Notes under the pieces: generated by a model
The model's database searches: none
Seen by the model: only the letters and a program-made list of their open reading frames with translations
What the model was told of the DNA's origin: nothing
Position numbers and translations under genes: made by a program
Part shown: positions 7,996 to 15,026 of the stretch, one piece after another
Layout: each line of letters opens with the position of its first letter
How positions within the stretch are numbered: the stretch's first letter is position 1
From: UBA1367 sp040268355
GTDB lineage: Bacteria; Actinomycetota; Coriobacteriia; Coriobacteriales; Atopobiaceae
DNA: 34,060 nt
Assembly: GCA_040268355.1 (NCBI GenBank)
Contig: JAWRIT010000088.1
Span: forward strand, 1-34,060
Direction of reading: 5' to 3'

Positions 7996-8796
7996 TCAGA
8001 GGGAGATGCCTGCGAGCTGCGGCGCGAAGGCGTCGAGACCCGCCGCCGCGGCGCGCACGGTACGCATGGTCTCGCGCACAAGCCAGCAGAACGCCACCAG
8101 CGCGGCGGCGGCCCATACGCCGGTCGCGGCGCTGTCGTAGAGGGCCGGATGGCGCAGGGCGACCACAACCAGCGCCGCCGAGCAAGCGCCCACCCAGGCC
8201 ACGCAGGCAAGGGGAGCAGACGAGGGTCGGAGGCGACGCAGCAGCACGAGCGAGCCGGCACAGGAGGCAAAGAAGGGTGGTGCCGCCCACAGCGCCACGG
8301 CAAACGCGTTCGCATCGATCGAGGACGCGGCAAGGCCCACCATGACCGCGACGGCAAGCGCCGACGAGCAGCCGAGCACCACCATGCGTGCGACCAGCAC
8401 GCTCGCCACGTTGTGGCGGCAGGCATACTCGAGCTCGACGACCCCACAGATCCTGCTCGCATGCAGCGTGGGCACGCCGATAAGCACCGTGATGGCCGAG
8501 AGCGTGCCCACGACCAGCTTCGCCGCGACCTCATTGGTCAATCCACGGGCCACGAGAACCATGAGGGCGACGACGGCGACCTGGGCGAACCACGTCCACA
8601 CCGGTAGGTAGCGCACCTGTGCCACGACAAAGCCGACGAGTCCTCCCTCGGCTCCCCACGCCCGTCGGGCGCGCGCGTCCTCCGCCACCATGGCCCGCGC
8701 CAGGCCATCGACGAGCTCGTCGGGCGCGGGGGTACGCTGTGCGGCGTAGTGCCGCCTGAGCGCCGTCTCAAGGCGCGTGTGACGTAGGTCACTCAT
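7996..8796 (-). CDS. Membrane protein, possible sigma-factor partner
   Basis: This 266-aa protein has a soluble N-terminus of about 60 residues and roughly six hydrophobic segments from about residue 68 onward. I recognise no named domain. Its start overlaps the stop of the ECF sigma gene by 4 bp (ATGA), the usual arrangement for a sigma/anti-sigma pair, but the zinc-type HxxxCxxC motif of many anti-sigma factors is absent. Small multi-helix proteins in the same position between a sigma gene and an ABC ATPase are familiar from Firmicutes, where their role is mostly untested. Either a membrane-bound anti-sigma factor or an extra transporter subunit would fit. Confidence 0.7.
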   Translation of the reverse strand: MSDLRHTRLETALRRHYAAQRTPAPDELVDGLARAMVAEDARARRAWGAEGGLVGFVVAQVRYLPVWTWFAQVAVVALMVLVARGLTNEVAAKLVVGTLSAITVLIGVPTLHASRICGVVELEYACRHNVASVLVARMVVLGCSSALAVAVMVGLAASSIDANAFAVALWAAPPFFASCAGSLVLLRRLRPSSAPLACVAWVGACSAALVVVALRHPALYDSAATGVWAAAALVAFCWLVRETMRTVRAAAAGLDAFAPQLAGISL

Positions 8797-9287
8797 CTTG
8801 CTCCACCCTCCTCCAACTCCCGCCTGAGCAGCCCTAGGGCCGCGTGTATGCGGCGACGCACGGCAAAGCGGCTGATGCCGAGGGCGGCGGCCACCTCCTG
8901 CACGCCGAGCTCTGCCCCAAAGCGCAGCTCGACCACCTCACGCAGGTCGGAAGGCAGATGGGCCAGGGCATCGTCAAGCGCGGGATCGTGCCCCTCCGGA
9001 TCCTCGGTCGCCACGTCGAAGTCAAGCGTCACGGTCTCGAGCCGGCGGCTGCGACTCGCGTCGACGCACACGTTGCGTGCGATCCGCATCAGGTAGGCGA
9101 TGGGCTTGCCACGCTCGCGATAGGTCCCTGCCCGCACGAGGCGGAGAAAGGTCTCCTGCGCGAGATCCGCCGCGTCGTGCCCTGCGGGCGCATGACGCCT
9201 GCAGTACGCCAGCACTTCCGGGTAGCACTGCTCGGCAATCGCTCGCGCACGTTCCGGGTCAAGACGTCGGCCCTCGCTTTTTGGCAC
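8793..9287 (-). CDS. ECF-type RNA polymerase sigma factor
   Basis: This is a compact sigma-70 family regulator of about 164 aa with only regions 2 and 4. Region 2 includes DAADLAQETFLRLV and PIAYLMRIARNVCVDASR; region 4 includes LPSDLREVVELRFG and an HTH, VQEVAAALGISRFAVRRRI. It should direct RNA polymerase to a few promoters, likely including its own operon with the membrane protein and ABC exporter. The start is ambiguous. A strong AAGGAGG lies 8 nt before the GTG at 9287, only 2 nt before an ATG at 9293, and inside the reading frame if the ATG at 9305 is used. I chose 9287 on spacing; the others would add 2 or 6 residues. Confidence 0.88.
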   Translation of the reverse strand: MPKSEGRRLDPERARAIAEQCYPEVLAYCRRHAPAGHDAADLAQETFLRLVRAGTYRERGKPIAYLMRIARNVCVDASRSRRLETVTLDFDVATEDPEGHDPALDDALAHLPSDLREVVELRFGAELGVQEVAAALGISRFAVRRRIHAALGLLRRELEEGGAR

Positions 9288-9293
9288 GCTCAT

Positions 9294-9302
9294 CACCTCC
9301 TT
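9294..9302 (-). promoter_or_regulatory. Ribosome binding site deciding the sigma-factor start
   Basis: AAGGAGGTG on the minus strand is a near-perfect Shine-Dalgarno sequence. Its spacing suits the GTG at 9287, is too short for the ATG at 9293, and it lies downstream of the ATG at 9305. The gap 9303-9572 between this gene and the divergent PHP gene is otherwise non-coding; a weak inverted match TTGTAG (9355-9360) / CTACAA (9309-9314) is the only structure I see there. Confidence 0.6.
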
Positions 9303-9572
9303 CATCTACTACAACGGCGAAGCGGCCTCGAAGGTGCGGCAGTGTGGCCAAGTTTTGTAGGGATTCTGGAGCACGAACCGGACGCATGTTGGCACCCCGC
9401 CGTCCGCAGACCGATCCCCACCGGCCGCATGGTGCGCTCCCTTGGCGTTTGTGTGCTTCCCATCGGGACAGTCATATCACGCGAACTCTGCGCATGGAAC
9501 AATGGATGGGTACCGCACGGTGCCCGTCCTGCGCGCCCGACGCAGACGGCGCCCCATCGGAAAGGACCTGCC

Positions 9573-10439
9573 ATGCATGTGAGCTACCATGCCCACACCG
9601 AGTTCTCTGACGACTCGGACTACCCCATCGAACAGCTCGTGCTCGACGCCATCGACTGCGGTCTCGAGGAGCTGTGCGTCACCGACCACGTGGACTATGG
9701 CGTGAAGCCCGACGTCGGCGAGGAGCCCATCGTGCGCCCCTCTGACGGCGAGGTGGTGTGGAACGTGGACTACGACCGTTACTTCCCACGCATTCGTGAG
9801 CTGCGCGAGCGCTACGCCGACCGCATCCGGCTGCGCGCCGGGCTGGAGTTCGGCATCCAGATGCACACCCGCCCCCAGTTTCAGGCGCTCTTCGACGCGT
9901 GGGGGCCGAAGGGCGCGAAGGCCGAAGCGGCAGGTCAGTGTCTGGACTTCGTGCTGCTCTCGGTGCACCAGGTGGACGACCTCGAGTTCTGGACCGGCGA
10001 CTTCCAGCGAGGGCGTACGCAGGCCGAGTACAACGACCTTTACTATCAGGAGCTCAACGATCTCGTGCATAGCTGGGACGACTACAGCGTGCTCGCGCAC
10101 CTCGACCTCATCCAGCGCTATGACCCAGCGGGCTTCTACCCATACGAGCGCGAGGCCGACCTCATCGACGAGATCCTGCGGCGCGTGATCGAGACGGGGC
10201 ATGGCATCGAGGTCAACACCAGCTCCTTCCAGTACGAGTTGCCCGACCTCCAGCCCTCGACGCCCATCCTGAGGCGCTACCTGGAGCTGGGCGGGGAGAT
10301 CCTCACCATCGGACCCGACTCCCACGCCCCCGAGTGGATCGACAGCCATCTTCTGGAGGTGCAGGACCGCCTGCGCGACCTGGGATTTCGCTGGCTCACG
10401 ACCTACGAGCGCATGGTGCCCACGCAACACCGGCTGTAG
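9573..10439 (+). CDS. PHP-domain phosphoesterase, histidinol-phosphatase (HisJ) type
   Basis: This 288-aa cytoplasmic metal-dependent hydrolase has the full set of PHP metal-binding motifs: HAHTEFSDDS (His6 and His8), CVTDHVDYG, AGLEFG, LSVHQVD, LAHLDLI and GPDSHAPEW. The pattern matches HisJ-type histidinol-phosphate phosphatases, which remove phosphate from L-histidinol phosphate in histidine synthesis. No other his gene is nearby, so a different phospho-substrate is possible. The ATG at 9573 follows AAAGGA at a normal distance; long in-frame extensions upstream run through the divergent promoter region and are not credible. The stop codon lies inside the stem of the downstream terminator. 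Confidence 0.85.
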   Translation: MHVSYHAHTEFSDDSDYPIEQLVLDAIDCGLEELCVTDHVDYGVKPDVGEEPIVRPSDGEVVWNVDYDRYFPRIRELRERYADRIRLRAGLEFGIQMHTRPQFQALFDAWGPKGAKAEAAGQCLDFVLLSVHQVDDLEFWTGDFQRGRTQAEYNDLYYQELNDLVHSWDDYSVLAHLDLIQRYDPAGFYPYEREADLIDEILRRVIETGHGIEVNTSSFQYELPDLQPSTPILRRYLELGGEILTIGPDSHAPEWIDSHLLEVQDRLRDLGFRWLTTYERMVPTQHRL

Positions 10440-10490
10440 GGGGCCCGTCGGCATCCGCATCGCGCGGCCCGCGGGTCCCCACAGCCGGTG
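10428..10490. terminator. Large bidirectional terminator hairpin
   Basis: A perfect 10-bp inverted repeat, CACCGGCTGT (10428-10437) and ACAGCCGGTG (10481-10490), continues after a one-base bulge with GGGG/CCCC and CCCG/CGGG pairing. It begins within the last codons of the PHP gene and ends about 30 bp from the convergent GH1 stop, the expected place for a shared terminator. No T-tract follows on either strand. Confidence 0.6.
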
Positions 10491-10520
10491 CGTTCGAGGC
10501 ACCATGACGGTCCGTGCGCC

Positions 10521-12020
10521 CTAGTCGAGGTCCTCCCCGTTGCTGGCGATGACCTTCTTGTACCAGTGGTAGCTGTCCTTGAGCGAGCGCTTCATCGTGC
10601 CCTGGCCGTGGTTGTCGGCGTCCACGTAGATCTGTCCGTAGCGCTTGGCCATCTCGCCCTCGCCGTTGGAGACCATGTCGACGCAACCCCAGTAGAGGTA
10701 TCCCATCAGCGGAATACCGTCCAGCTCGACGGCATCGCGCATGCTCTTGATGTTGGCCCGCATGTAGTCGATCCGGTAGTCGTCGTGCACCGTGCCGTCC
10801 ACGAACTCGTCGTTCCAACCGATGCCGCTCTCCACGCACCACAGGTCGCAGCGGTAGCGGGCATAGAGCGTGTTCAGCGTGATGCGCTGGCAGTCCGGGT
10901 CGGTCGCCCAGCCCCAGGCGTTCGTCTTGAGATAGGGATTGGCGACCACGTTGCCCCAGCCACCGTTGCCCTCCCCCTGCTTGATGGAGCCGTCCTCGTT
11001 GTGGACGGTCACCGTGTGGCTGCCGTACAGCGAGAACGACAGGAAGTCGCAGACGCCGTTCGCCAGGGTCTCCCAGTCTCCCGGCAGCGCGGGAATCTTG
11101 ATGCCCTCGCGCTCGTACTGGGCCAGCTTGTAGTCTGGATAGGCTCCCAGCATCTGCACGTCGCTGTAGAACAGCCCCGCGTTCTCCATCTGACGCGCCA
11201 TGAGCTGGTCGGCGGGATCGGCGGTGAGGCCATAGGTCGGTCCGAAGGCCAGCATCATGCCTATGCGCAGGTCCGGCCAATAGTCATGCGCCGCGATGAC
11301 CGTCTTAGCCGAGGCGAGGAACTGGTGGAAGGTCGCGTTGGCAATGTGCTGCGGATCGGCATGGATGAGTCCTGCCGTCACGTACGGCGCCGCCTCGATG
11401 CAGTTGATCTCGTTGAAGGTCAAGTAATAGCGCACCAGCCCGTCGAAGCGCTCGAAGCAGGTGGTCGCATAGCGCACGAACTGGTCGACCAGGTAGCGGC
11501 TGTCCCACCCGTTGAAGCGATTGGCCAGCGAGAGCGGGTTCTCGTAGTGCTCGAGCGTCACCAGAGGCTCGATGTCGTACTCGCGGCAGGTGCGGAAGAC
11601 GTCCTCGTAGTAGGCCAGCCCGGCCTCACAGGGCTCCGCATCGTCACCATTGGGAAAGATGCGGCTCCATTTGACGGAGAAGCGCAGACAGTTGAAGCCC
11701 TCCTCCGCACAGAGACGGATGTCCTCCTTGTAGTGATGGTAGAAGTCCGACGCGATGTGGCTCGGGTAGTAGATGTCCGGGTCGTCGATCAGGCAAGCCT
11801 GCGCGCCCTCGGGAAGGTGACGCTCCGGCGAGCCGAAGCACAGCTCCGTGGTGCCCCACGTACCGTCATCCTTCTTCCAGGTGACGCGCCTGCGCACCGT
11901 GTGACTGCCGTTGGTCATGACGTCGGCGGTGGAGAGACCTGCCCCTCCCTCGAACACGCCGCCCTCGTACTGGTTGGATGCGGTGGCTCCGCCCCAGAAG
12001 AAGTCCTTGCTGAAACCCAT
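10521..12020 (-). CDS. bglA: 6-phospho-beta-glucosidase, glycoside hydrolase family 1
   Basis: This 499-aa cytoplasmic GH1 enzyme hydrolyses 6-phosphorylated beta-glucosides made by PTS import. The N-terminus FFWGGATASNQYEGG is typical. The acid/base Glu204 is in TFNEIN and the nucleophile Glu397 in CVESGIGWND, where the more usual sequence is ENG. The C-terminal stretch ending DSYHWYKKVIASNGEDL carries the Ser/Lys/Tyr phosphate-recognition pattern of 6-phospho enzymes and is why I call it phospho-specific. Length is normal. GAGGAG precedes the ATG. The RpiR regulator gene lies 98 bp upstream on the same strand; no PTS gene adjoins, the nearest being the orphan EIIC about 5 kb away. Confidence 0.9.
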   Translation of the reverse strand: MGFSKDFFWGGATASNQYEGGVFEGGAGLSTADVMTNGSHTVRRRVTWKKDDGTWGTTELCFGSPERHLPEGAQACLIDDPDIYYPSHIASDFYHHYKEDIRLCAEEGFNCLRFSVKWSRIFPNGDDAEPCEAGLAYYEDVFRTCREYDIEPLVTLEHYENPLSLANRFNGWDSRYLVDQFVRYATTCFERFDGLVRYYLTFNEINCIEAAPYVTAGLIHADPQHIANATFHQFLASAKTVIAAHDYWPDLRIGMMLAFGPTYGLTADPADQLMARQMENAGLFYSDVQMLGAYPDYKLAQYEREGIKIPALPGDWETLANGVCDFLSFSLYGSHTVTVHNEDGSIKQGEGNGGWGNVVANPYLKTNAWGWATDPDCQRITLNTLYARYRCDLWCVESGIGWNDEFVDGTVHDDYRIDYMRANIKSMRDAVELDGIPLMGYLYWGCVDMVSNGEGEMAKRYGQIYVDADNHGQGTMKRSLKDSYHWYKKVIASNGEDLD

Positions 12021-12064
12021 GGCACACGCTCCTCACGATGAGTCACTCGCCTGCTGACAGGTCT

Positions 12065-12081
12065 CATGGTAGCGGACCATG
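12065..12081. promoter_or_regulatory. Inverted repeat upstream of bglA, candidate RpiR operator
   Basis: CATGGT (12065-12070) and ACCATG (12076-12081) form a perfect 6-bp inverted repeat around AGCGG, about 45 bp before the bglA start. It sits where an operator would control bglA and is close to the end of the rpiR-family gene. The right-hand part resembles the GGTATGCGATAC region upstream of the EIIC gene. Assignment to the neighbouring regulator is a guess. Confidence 0.35.
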
Positions 12082-12096
12082 CCTCCGTGGCACAGG

Positions 12097-12111
12097 ACCG
12101 GCCGGGCCGGT
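12097..12111 (-). terminator. Short stem-loop after the RpiR-family gene
   Basis: ACCGGC (12097-12102) and GCCGGT (12106-12111) form a 6-bp all-Watson-Crick stem with a CGG loop, 8 nt beyond the regulator's stop codon. It could terminate or attenuate transcription between the regulator and bglA. No T-run is present. Confidence 0.4.
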
Positions 12112-12118
12112 GGGCCGC

Positions 12119-12874
12119 TCAGCAGCGGCCTGCGACCTCCTGGGCGACGAGGGCGGCGATCGCCTGTAGGTGGAATGGGTGGGCCAGCTGGTCGGCGTCA
12201 GAGTCAAAGGACACGAGCCCCGAGACGAAGGATGGCGCCGTACCCCCGCGCGGTGCCACCATCCACAGGTCGGCCCGAGCGAGATGGCGCCGTTGCTCGC
12301 GATCGAGCTCGACGTCCTCGAAGTAGCTGCCGGTACCGGAGAAGACGATGACCAGCTCGTTAGCCGGGGCGGAGAGGATGTGCGCGAGCTGGTCGGCGTA
12401 GGACACGGCGGTGGTCACCTCGTGACCCAGCATGAGCAGGTCGGCCTGGAGGCAGAGCGCCGCAGCCTCGGCCTTGAGCAGGCCGAAGGCAGACACATGC
12501 TCGTGCCGCACGATCTCGTCGGCCACCATGCGCAAGGCAGCCATGTCGACGGACTGGGCTGCGCGGGCGATCGCAGGGGGCACGCGATCGGCCCAGGCGT
12601 CGGCCAGAGGACCTTCATGCAGCTCCTCAAGCTGGTCCTCGCCCTCCGCTGCGGCACGCCGCAGGTCGTCGAAGCTGGCAAAGCCGACATGGCGGCAGAA
12701 GCGCGAGACGGTGCCCGCGCCGACGTGGCAGGCCGCCGCCAGCTCCCTCACACCCATGGCCGGCAGCTCCTGACGGTGGACGAGCACGTAGCGAGCAAGC
12801 GCGACGTCGGTGGAATCGGCCCGCTCGCTCGCCATGAGGGAGAGCAGCGCAACGGAGAGCCTTCTGAAGATCAT
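12119..12874 (-). CDS. RpiR/MurR-family transcriptional regulator (HTH plus SIS)
   Basis: This 251-aa regulator has an N-terminal HTH_6 domain (about 1-77, with MGVRELAAACHVGAGTVSRFCRHVGF) and a C-terminal SIS sugar-phosphate-binding domain containing VIVFSGTGSYFED. Family members sense phosphosugars and control genes for sugar, amino sugar or MurNAc catabolism. I start it at the ATG at 12874, which has GAGGTGA at good spacing and gives the usual compact N-terminus; an in-frame extension to 12991 runs into the end of the next gene and lacks support. It precedes bglA on the same strand and probably controls it; a role at the EIIC-MupG pair is also possible. Confidence 0.87.
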   Translation of the reverse strand: MIFRRLSVALLSLMASERADSTDVALARYVLVHRQELPAMGVRELAAACHVGAGTVSRFCRHVGFASFDDLRRAAAEGEDQLEELHEGPLADAWADRVPPAIARAAQSVDMAALRMVADEIVRHEHVSAFGLLKAEAAALCLQADLLMLGHEVTTAVSYADQLAHILSAPANELVIVFSGTGSYFEDVELDREQRRHLARADLWMVAPRGGTAPSFVSGLVSFDSDADQLAHPFHLQAIAALVAQEVAGRC

Positions 12875-12955
12875 GACCGTCACCTCATCAGCAGCATGCC
12901 CTGGTCGAGCGTAGCAAAGGGGTCGCCCGCAGGTCCGTTCTCCCGAGCACGTCAG

Positions 12956-12989
12956 GCCGGCGTGGACGTCCCCTCTAGCGCCCGCCGGC
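12956..12989 (-). terminator. Inverted repeat across the end of the tandem DJ-1 gene
   Basis: GCCGGCG (12956-12962) and CGCCGGC (12983-12989) can pair across the stop codon of the minus-strand DJ-1 fusion, with a smaller GGACGTCC palindrome in the loop (12964-12971). It is a plausible terminator ahead of the RpiR-family gene. No T-tract is seen. Confidence 0.35.
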
Positions 12990-14150
12990 ACTATGGTAGA
13001 GCAGACGGCACTTGAGGGCCTCGGTGTCCATGCCCAGTGCCTCGATGATCTTGAAGGCGAACGGGTAGGGCGTCGCCGGGCCCTGGCTCGTGATGATGTT
13101 GCCGTCCGTCACGGCGACCTCGTCCGCCACGAAGGTGGTCCCGGTGAGCCGCTTGTCATAGCCGGTGTAGCCGGTCACGCGGCGACCCTCGAGCACACCG
13201 GCCGCATGGGCCACGGTCGTCCCCGAGCACATGGCGCACACGAGCTTGCCCGCGCGGTCGAAGGCGCGCAGCGTCTCGAGCACGTCTTCGCGCGCCGCGA
13301 GCTTGGCTCCCGCCGTGCGACCCCCTGGCACCACGATGGCATCGGCTGCCATGACGGCCTCCGGCGAGAAGGACGCGTTCGAGCGCAGGACGAGACCCTG
13401 CATGCCCACGACCCACGGATCGTCCTGAAAGCGCCAGGCATGCACCGTGGCCCCCGCCCGATGCAGCAGGTCCATGATCTGGGCCGTCTCGGACTCCTCG
13501 AAGCCGTCGATCATGAGAACCGCGACCTCGGCGGCCTTCTCAGGCTTGGGGATCACGACTCCCTCGGGGTCGTCGGTGCCGCGCCTGTCCGTGTCAAAGG
13601 CGTTGCGCCACACCATGCGAGAGCGGACCGCCTCGGCATCGCCGCCCATCAGCTCCACCAGGCGATAGGCGAACTCCCATGCTGTGGCAGGCCCTCGGCT
13701 CGTGACCAGGTTGTCGTCCTCGACGACGACCTCCTCGACGAAGGTGCCGTGGGCGATCTGCGACGCCACCGTAGGGTAGCAGGTGAAACGACGTCCCTCG
13801 AGCAGGCCGGCGGCCTCGAGGACAAGCGGTGCCGCGCAGATGGCGGCGAGCCTGCGCCCGGACGCCAGCACCGTGCGGACCTGGGCGAGCAGTGCCTGGT
13901 TCGAGCGCAGAGCATCGACGCCCCCATAGCCACCCGGCAGCACCACGAGGTCGTAGGCGTCAAGACTCCCGTCGAAGACGGCGTCGCAGCGCACGGTCAC
14001 GCCGTTCGCGCCTGCCACCTCGCGGGTTTCGAGTCCCAGGGCATCGCAGACGAGCTCGGCCCGCCTGAAGATGTCGACGATGGTCAGCGCCTCGCCCTCC
14101 TCGCACCCCGGAGCGAACAGAACGGCGATCCTTCCTGCTTCCCTGCCCAT
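12975..14150 (-). CDS. Tandem DJ-1/PfpI double-domain protein
   Basis: This 391-aa cytoplasmic protein is two DJ-1/PfpI domains in one chain, about 1-190 and 205-391. Each keeps the strand-loop Glu and nucleophile-elbow Cys: GCEEGEA with AAICAAP (Cys105) in the first, and GFEESE with CAMCSGT (Cys308) in the second. Single-domain relatives are usually 180-200 aa and work as dimers, so the fusion may form its own dimer. DJ-1-family activities reported elsewhere include glyoxalase III and protein deglycase, the latter disputed. I use the ATG at 14150, which has AGGAGG 5 nt upstream. A separate single-domain DJ-1 gene lies 3.4 kb away. Function remains generic. Confidence 0.85.
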   Translation of the reverse strand: MGREAGRIAVLFAPGCEEGEALTIVDIFRRAELVCDALGLETREVAGANGVTVRCDAVFDGSLDAYDLVVLPGGYGGVDALRSNQALLAQVRTVLASGRRLAAICAAPLVLEAAGLLEGRRFTCYPTVASQIAHGTFVEEVVVEDDNLVTSRGPATAWEFAYRLVELMGGDAEAVRSRMVWRNAFDTDRRGTDDPEGVVIPKPEKAAEVAVLMIDGFEESETAQIMDLLHRAGATVHAWRFQDDPWVVGMQGLVLRSNASFSPEAVMAADAIVVPGGRTAGAKLAAREDVLETLRAFDRAGKLVCAMCSGTTVAHAAGVLEGRRVTGYTGYDKRLTGTTFVADEVAVTDGNIITSQGPATPYPFAFKIIEALGMDTEALKCRLLYHSAGGR

Positions 14151-14187
14151 GATGGCCTCCTGCCGTGTGGTATTGCCCGTTGGCAGC

Positions 14188-14238
14188 ATCGTAGGGCACG
14201 ACGCCCTGCGTTTCCATGCCGTTCCAGATCGTGGAACG
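14188..14238 (-). promoter_or_regulatory. Promoter with adjacent inverted repeat for the tandem DJ-1 gene
   Basis: Read on the minus strand, TGGAAA (14211-14216) and TACGAT (14188-14193) are separated by 17 bp. Just upstream is a 7-bp inverted repeat CGTTCCA-GATCG-TGGAACG (14220-14238), so three TGGAA elements cluster here. The position suits an operator touching the -35 region; the same hairpin lies about 20 bp after the DUF1287 stop and could instead end that transcript. The regulator is unknown. Confidence 0.42.
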
Positions 14239-14258
14239 ACGGGCGGGTGGCTGCCGCA

Positions 14259-15008
14259 TCAGGACAGGCGCCAGTGGCCCACGATCTCTCCAAAGAGGGC
14301 CAGGCTGTCCTCCTCGAAGACCACCTGCAGCGGTCCCCAGTGGTGGATGACGTACGGGACGCCATCGGCGTTGCGCCGGTCGCTCACGATGCCGATGTGC
14401 TCCTCCCAGCAGACGATGTCGCCGCCGCGCCACGCGTCGATGTCGTCGGTGTCGAGGCTGAGCGAAGTGGCATGCCGCGAGAACCACACGCGCAGGTTGC
14501 GCACTCGACGGTAGTCGATGTTGGCGTCAGGGGCCGCCACGTCATAGGCGTCCGGGGCCTCGCGGATGTCTGCGTCCACGAGCGTCCGCAGGTCATAGCC
14601 CGCCCCACGCAGCGCCGCCGCCACGACGTCGGTGCAGACGCCGCGCCCGTCATCGGGGTAGCCGCCCTCGTAGTAGGCGCTCGCGTAGCTGGGATTCGTC
14701 TCCACATAGGCCTTCGCGGACGCGAGGATGTCCGTCTGGTCATCGATGCCGTCGGCGTCCGCGTCCACCGCGCTGTGGTAGGGCTCCAGCCCGAAGTCCC
14801 GATCGCCCAGGCGCCGGCCCGGCAGCGCGGGCAGCGTCGGCGCCAGCAGGGCGTAGAGCAGCACGGTGGCGATCACGAGGGCCAGCGCCAGAGCCGCCCT
14901 CGCGACGATGCGCCTCCCGGCACCCATGACGCGCTCCCGCCTCCTGGCGCCCGTGGCGCGCTTCCGTCTCCTGGTGCTCCTGGCACGCTCCTGCCTTTGG
15001 GCGCTCAT
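14259..15008 (-). CDS. DUF1287 protein with N-terminal membrane anchor
   Basis: This protein of about 249 aa starts with an Arg-rich cytoplasmic stretch made of 9-residue repeats (to about residue 33), then one hydrophobic helix (LALALVIATVLLYALLAP), and then an external DUF1287 domain. The domain has DADADGIDDQTDILASA, the Cys-containing GVCTDVVAAAL, and the His-containing EEHIGIVS and HHWGP. These fit the papain/NlpC-like fold expected for DUF1287, but the activity of the family is not established to my knowledge. The start is supported by a 4-bp ATGA overlap with the VanZ-like gene and GGGAG upstream; a second RBS-like/ATG copy 81 bp further in could give a shorter form lacking the Arg-rich part. 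Confidence 0.78.
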   Translation of the reverse strand: MSAQRQERARSTRRRKRATGARRRERVMGAGRRIVARAALALALVIATVLLYALLAPTLPALPGRRLGDRDFGLEPYHSAVDADADGIDDQTDILASAKAYVETNPSYASAYYEGGYPDDGRGVCTDVVAAALRGAGYDLRTLVDADIREAPDAYDVAAPDANIDYRRVRNLRVWFSRHATSLSLDTDDIDAWRGGDIVCWEEHIGIVSDRRNADGVPYVIHHWGPLQVVFEEDSLALFGEIVGHWRLS

Positions 15009-15026
15009 GACGTGCTCCCGCCATCG
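14919..15026. repeat. Four 27-bp imperfect tandem repeats across a gene junction
   Basis: Four contiguous units lie at 14919-14945, 14946-14972, 14973-14999 and 15000-15026. Each reads roughly GGCGCYCRTGRCGYGCTCC followed by a CGCC-rich end. The unit length is a multiple of three, so the frame is kept and the DUF1287 protein gains 9-residue Arg-rich repeats. The array includes the end of the VanZ-like gene and the start of the DUF1287 gene. On the minus strand, units 1 and 4 each contain GGGAGC followed by a CATGA-type start site, so the initiation region itself has been copied. Confidence 0.72.
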
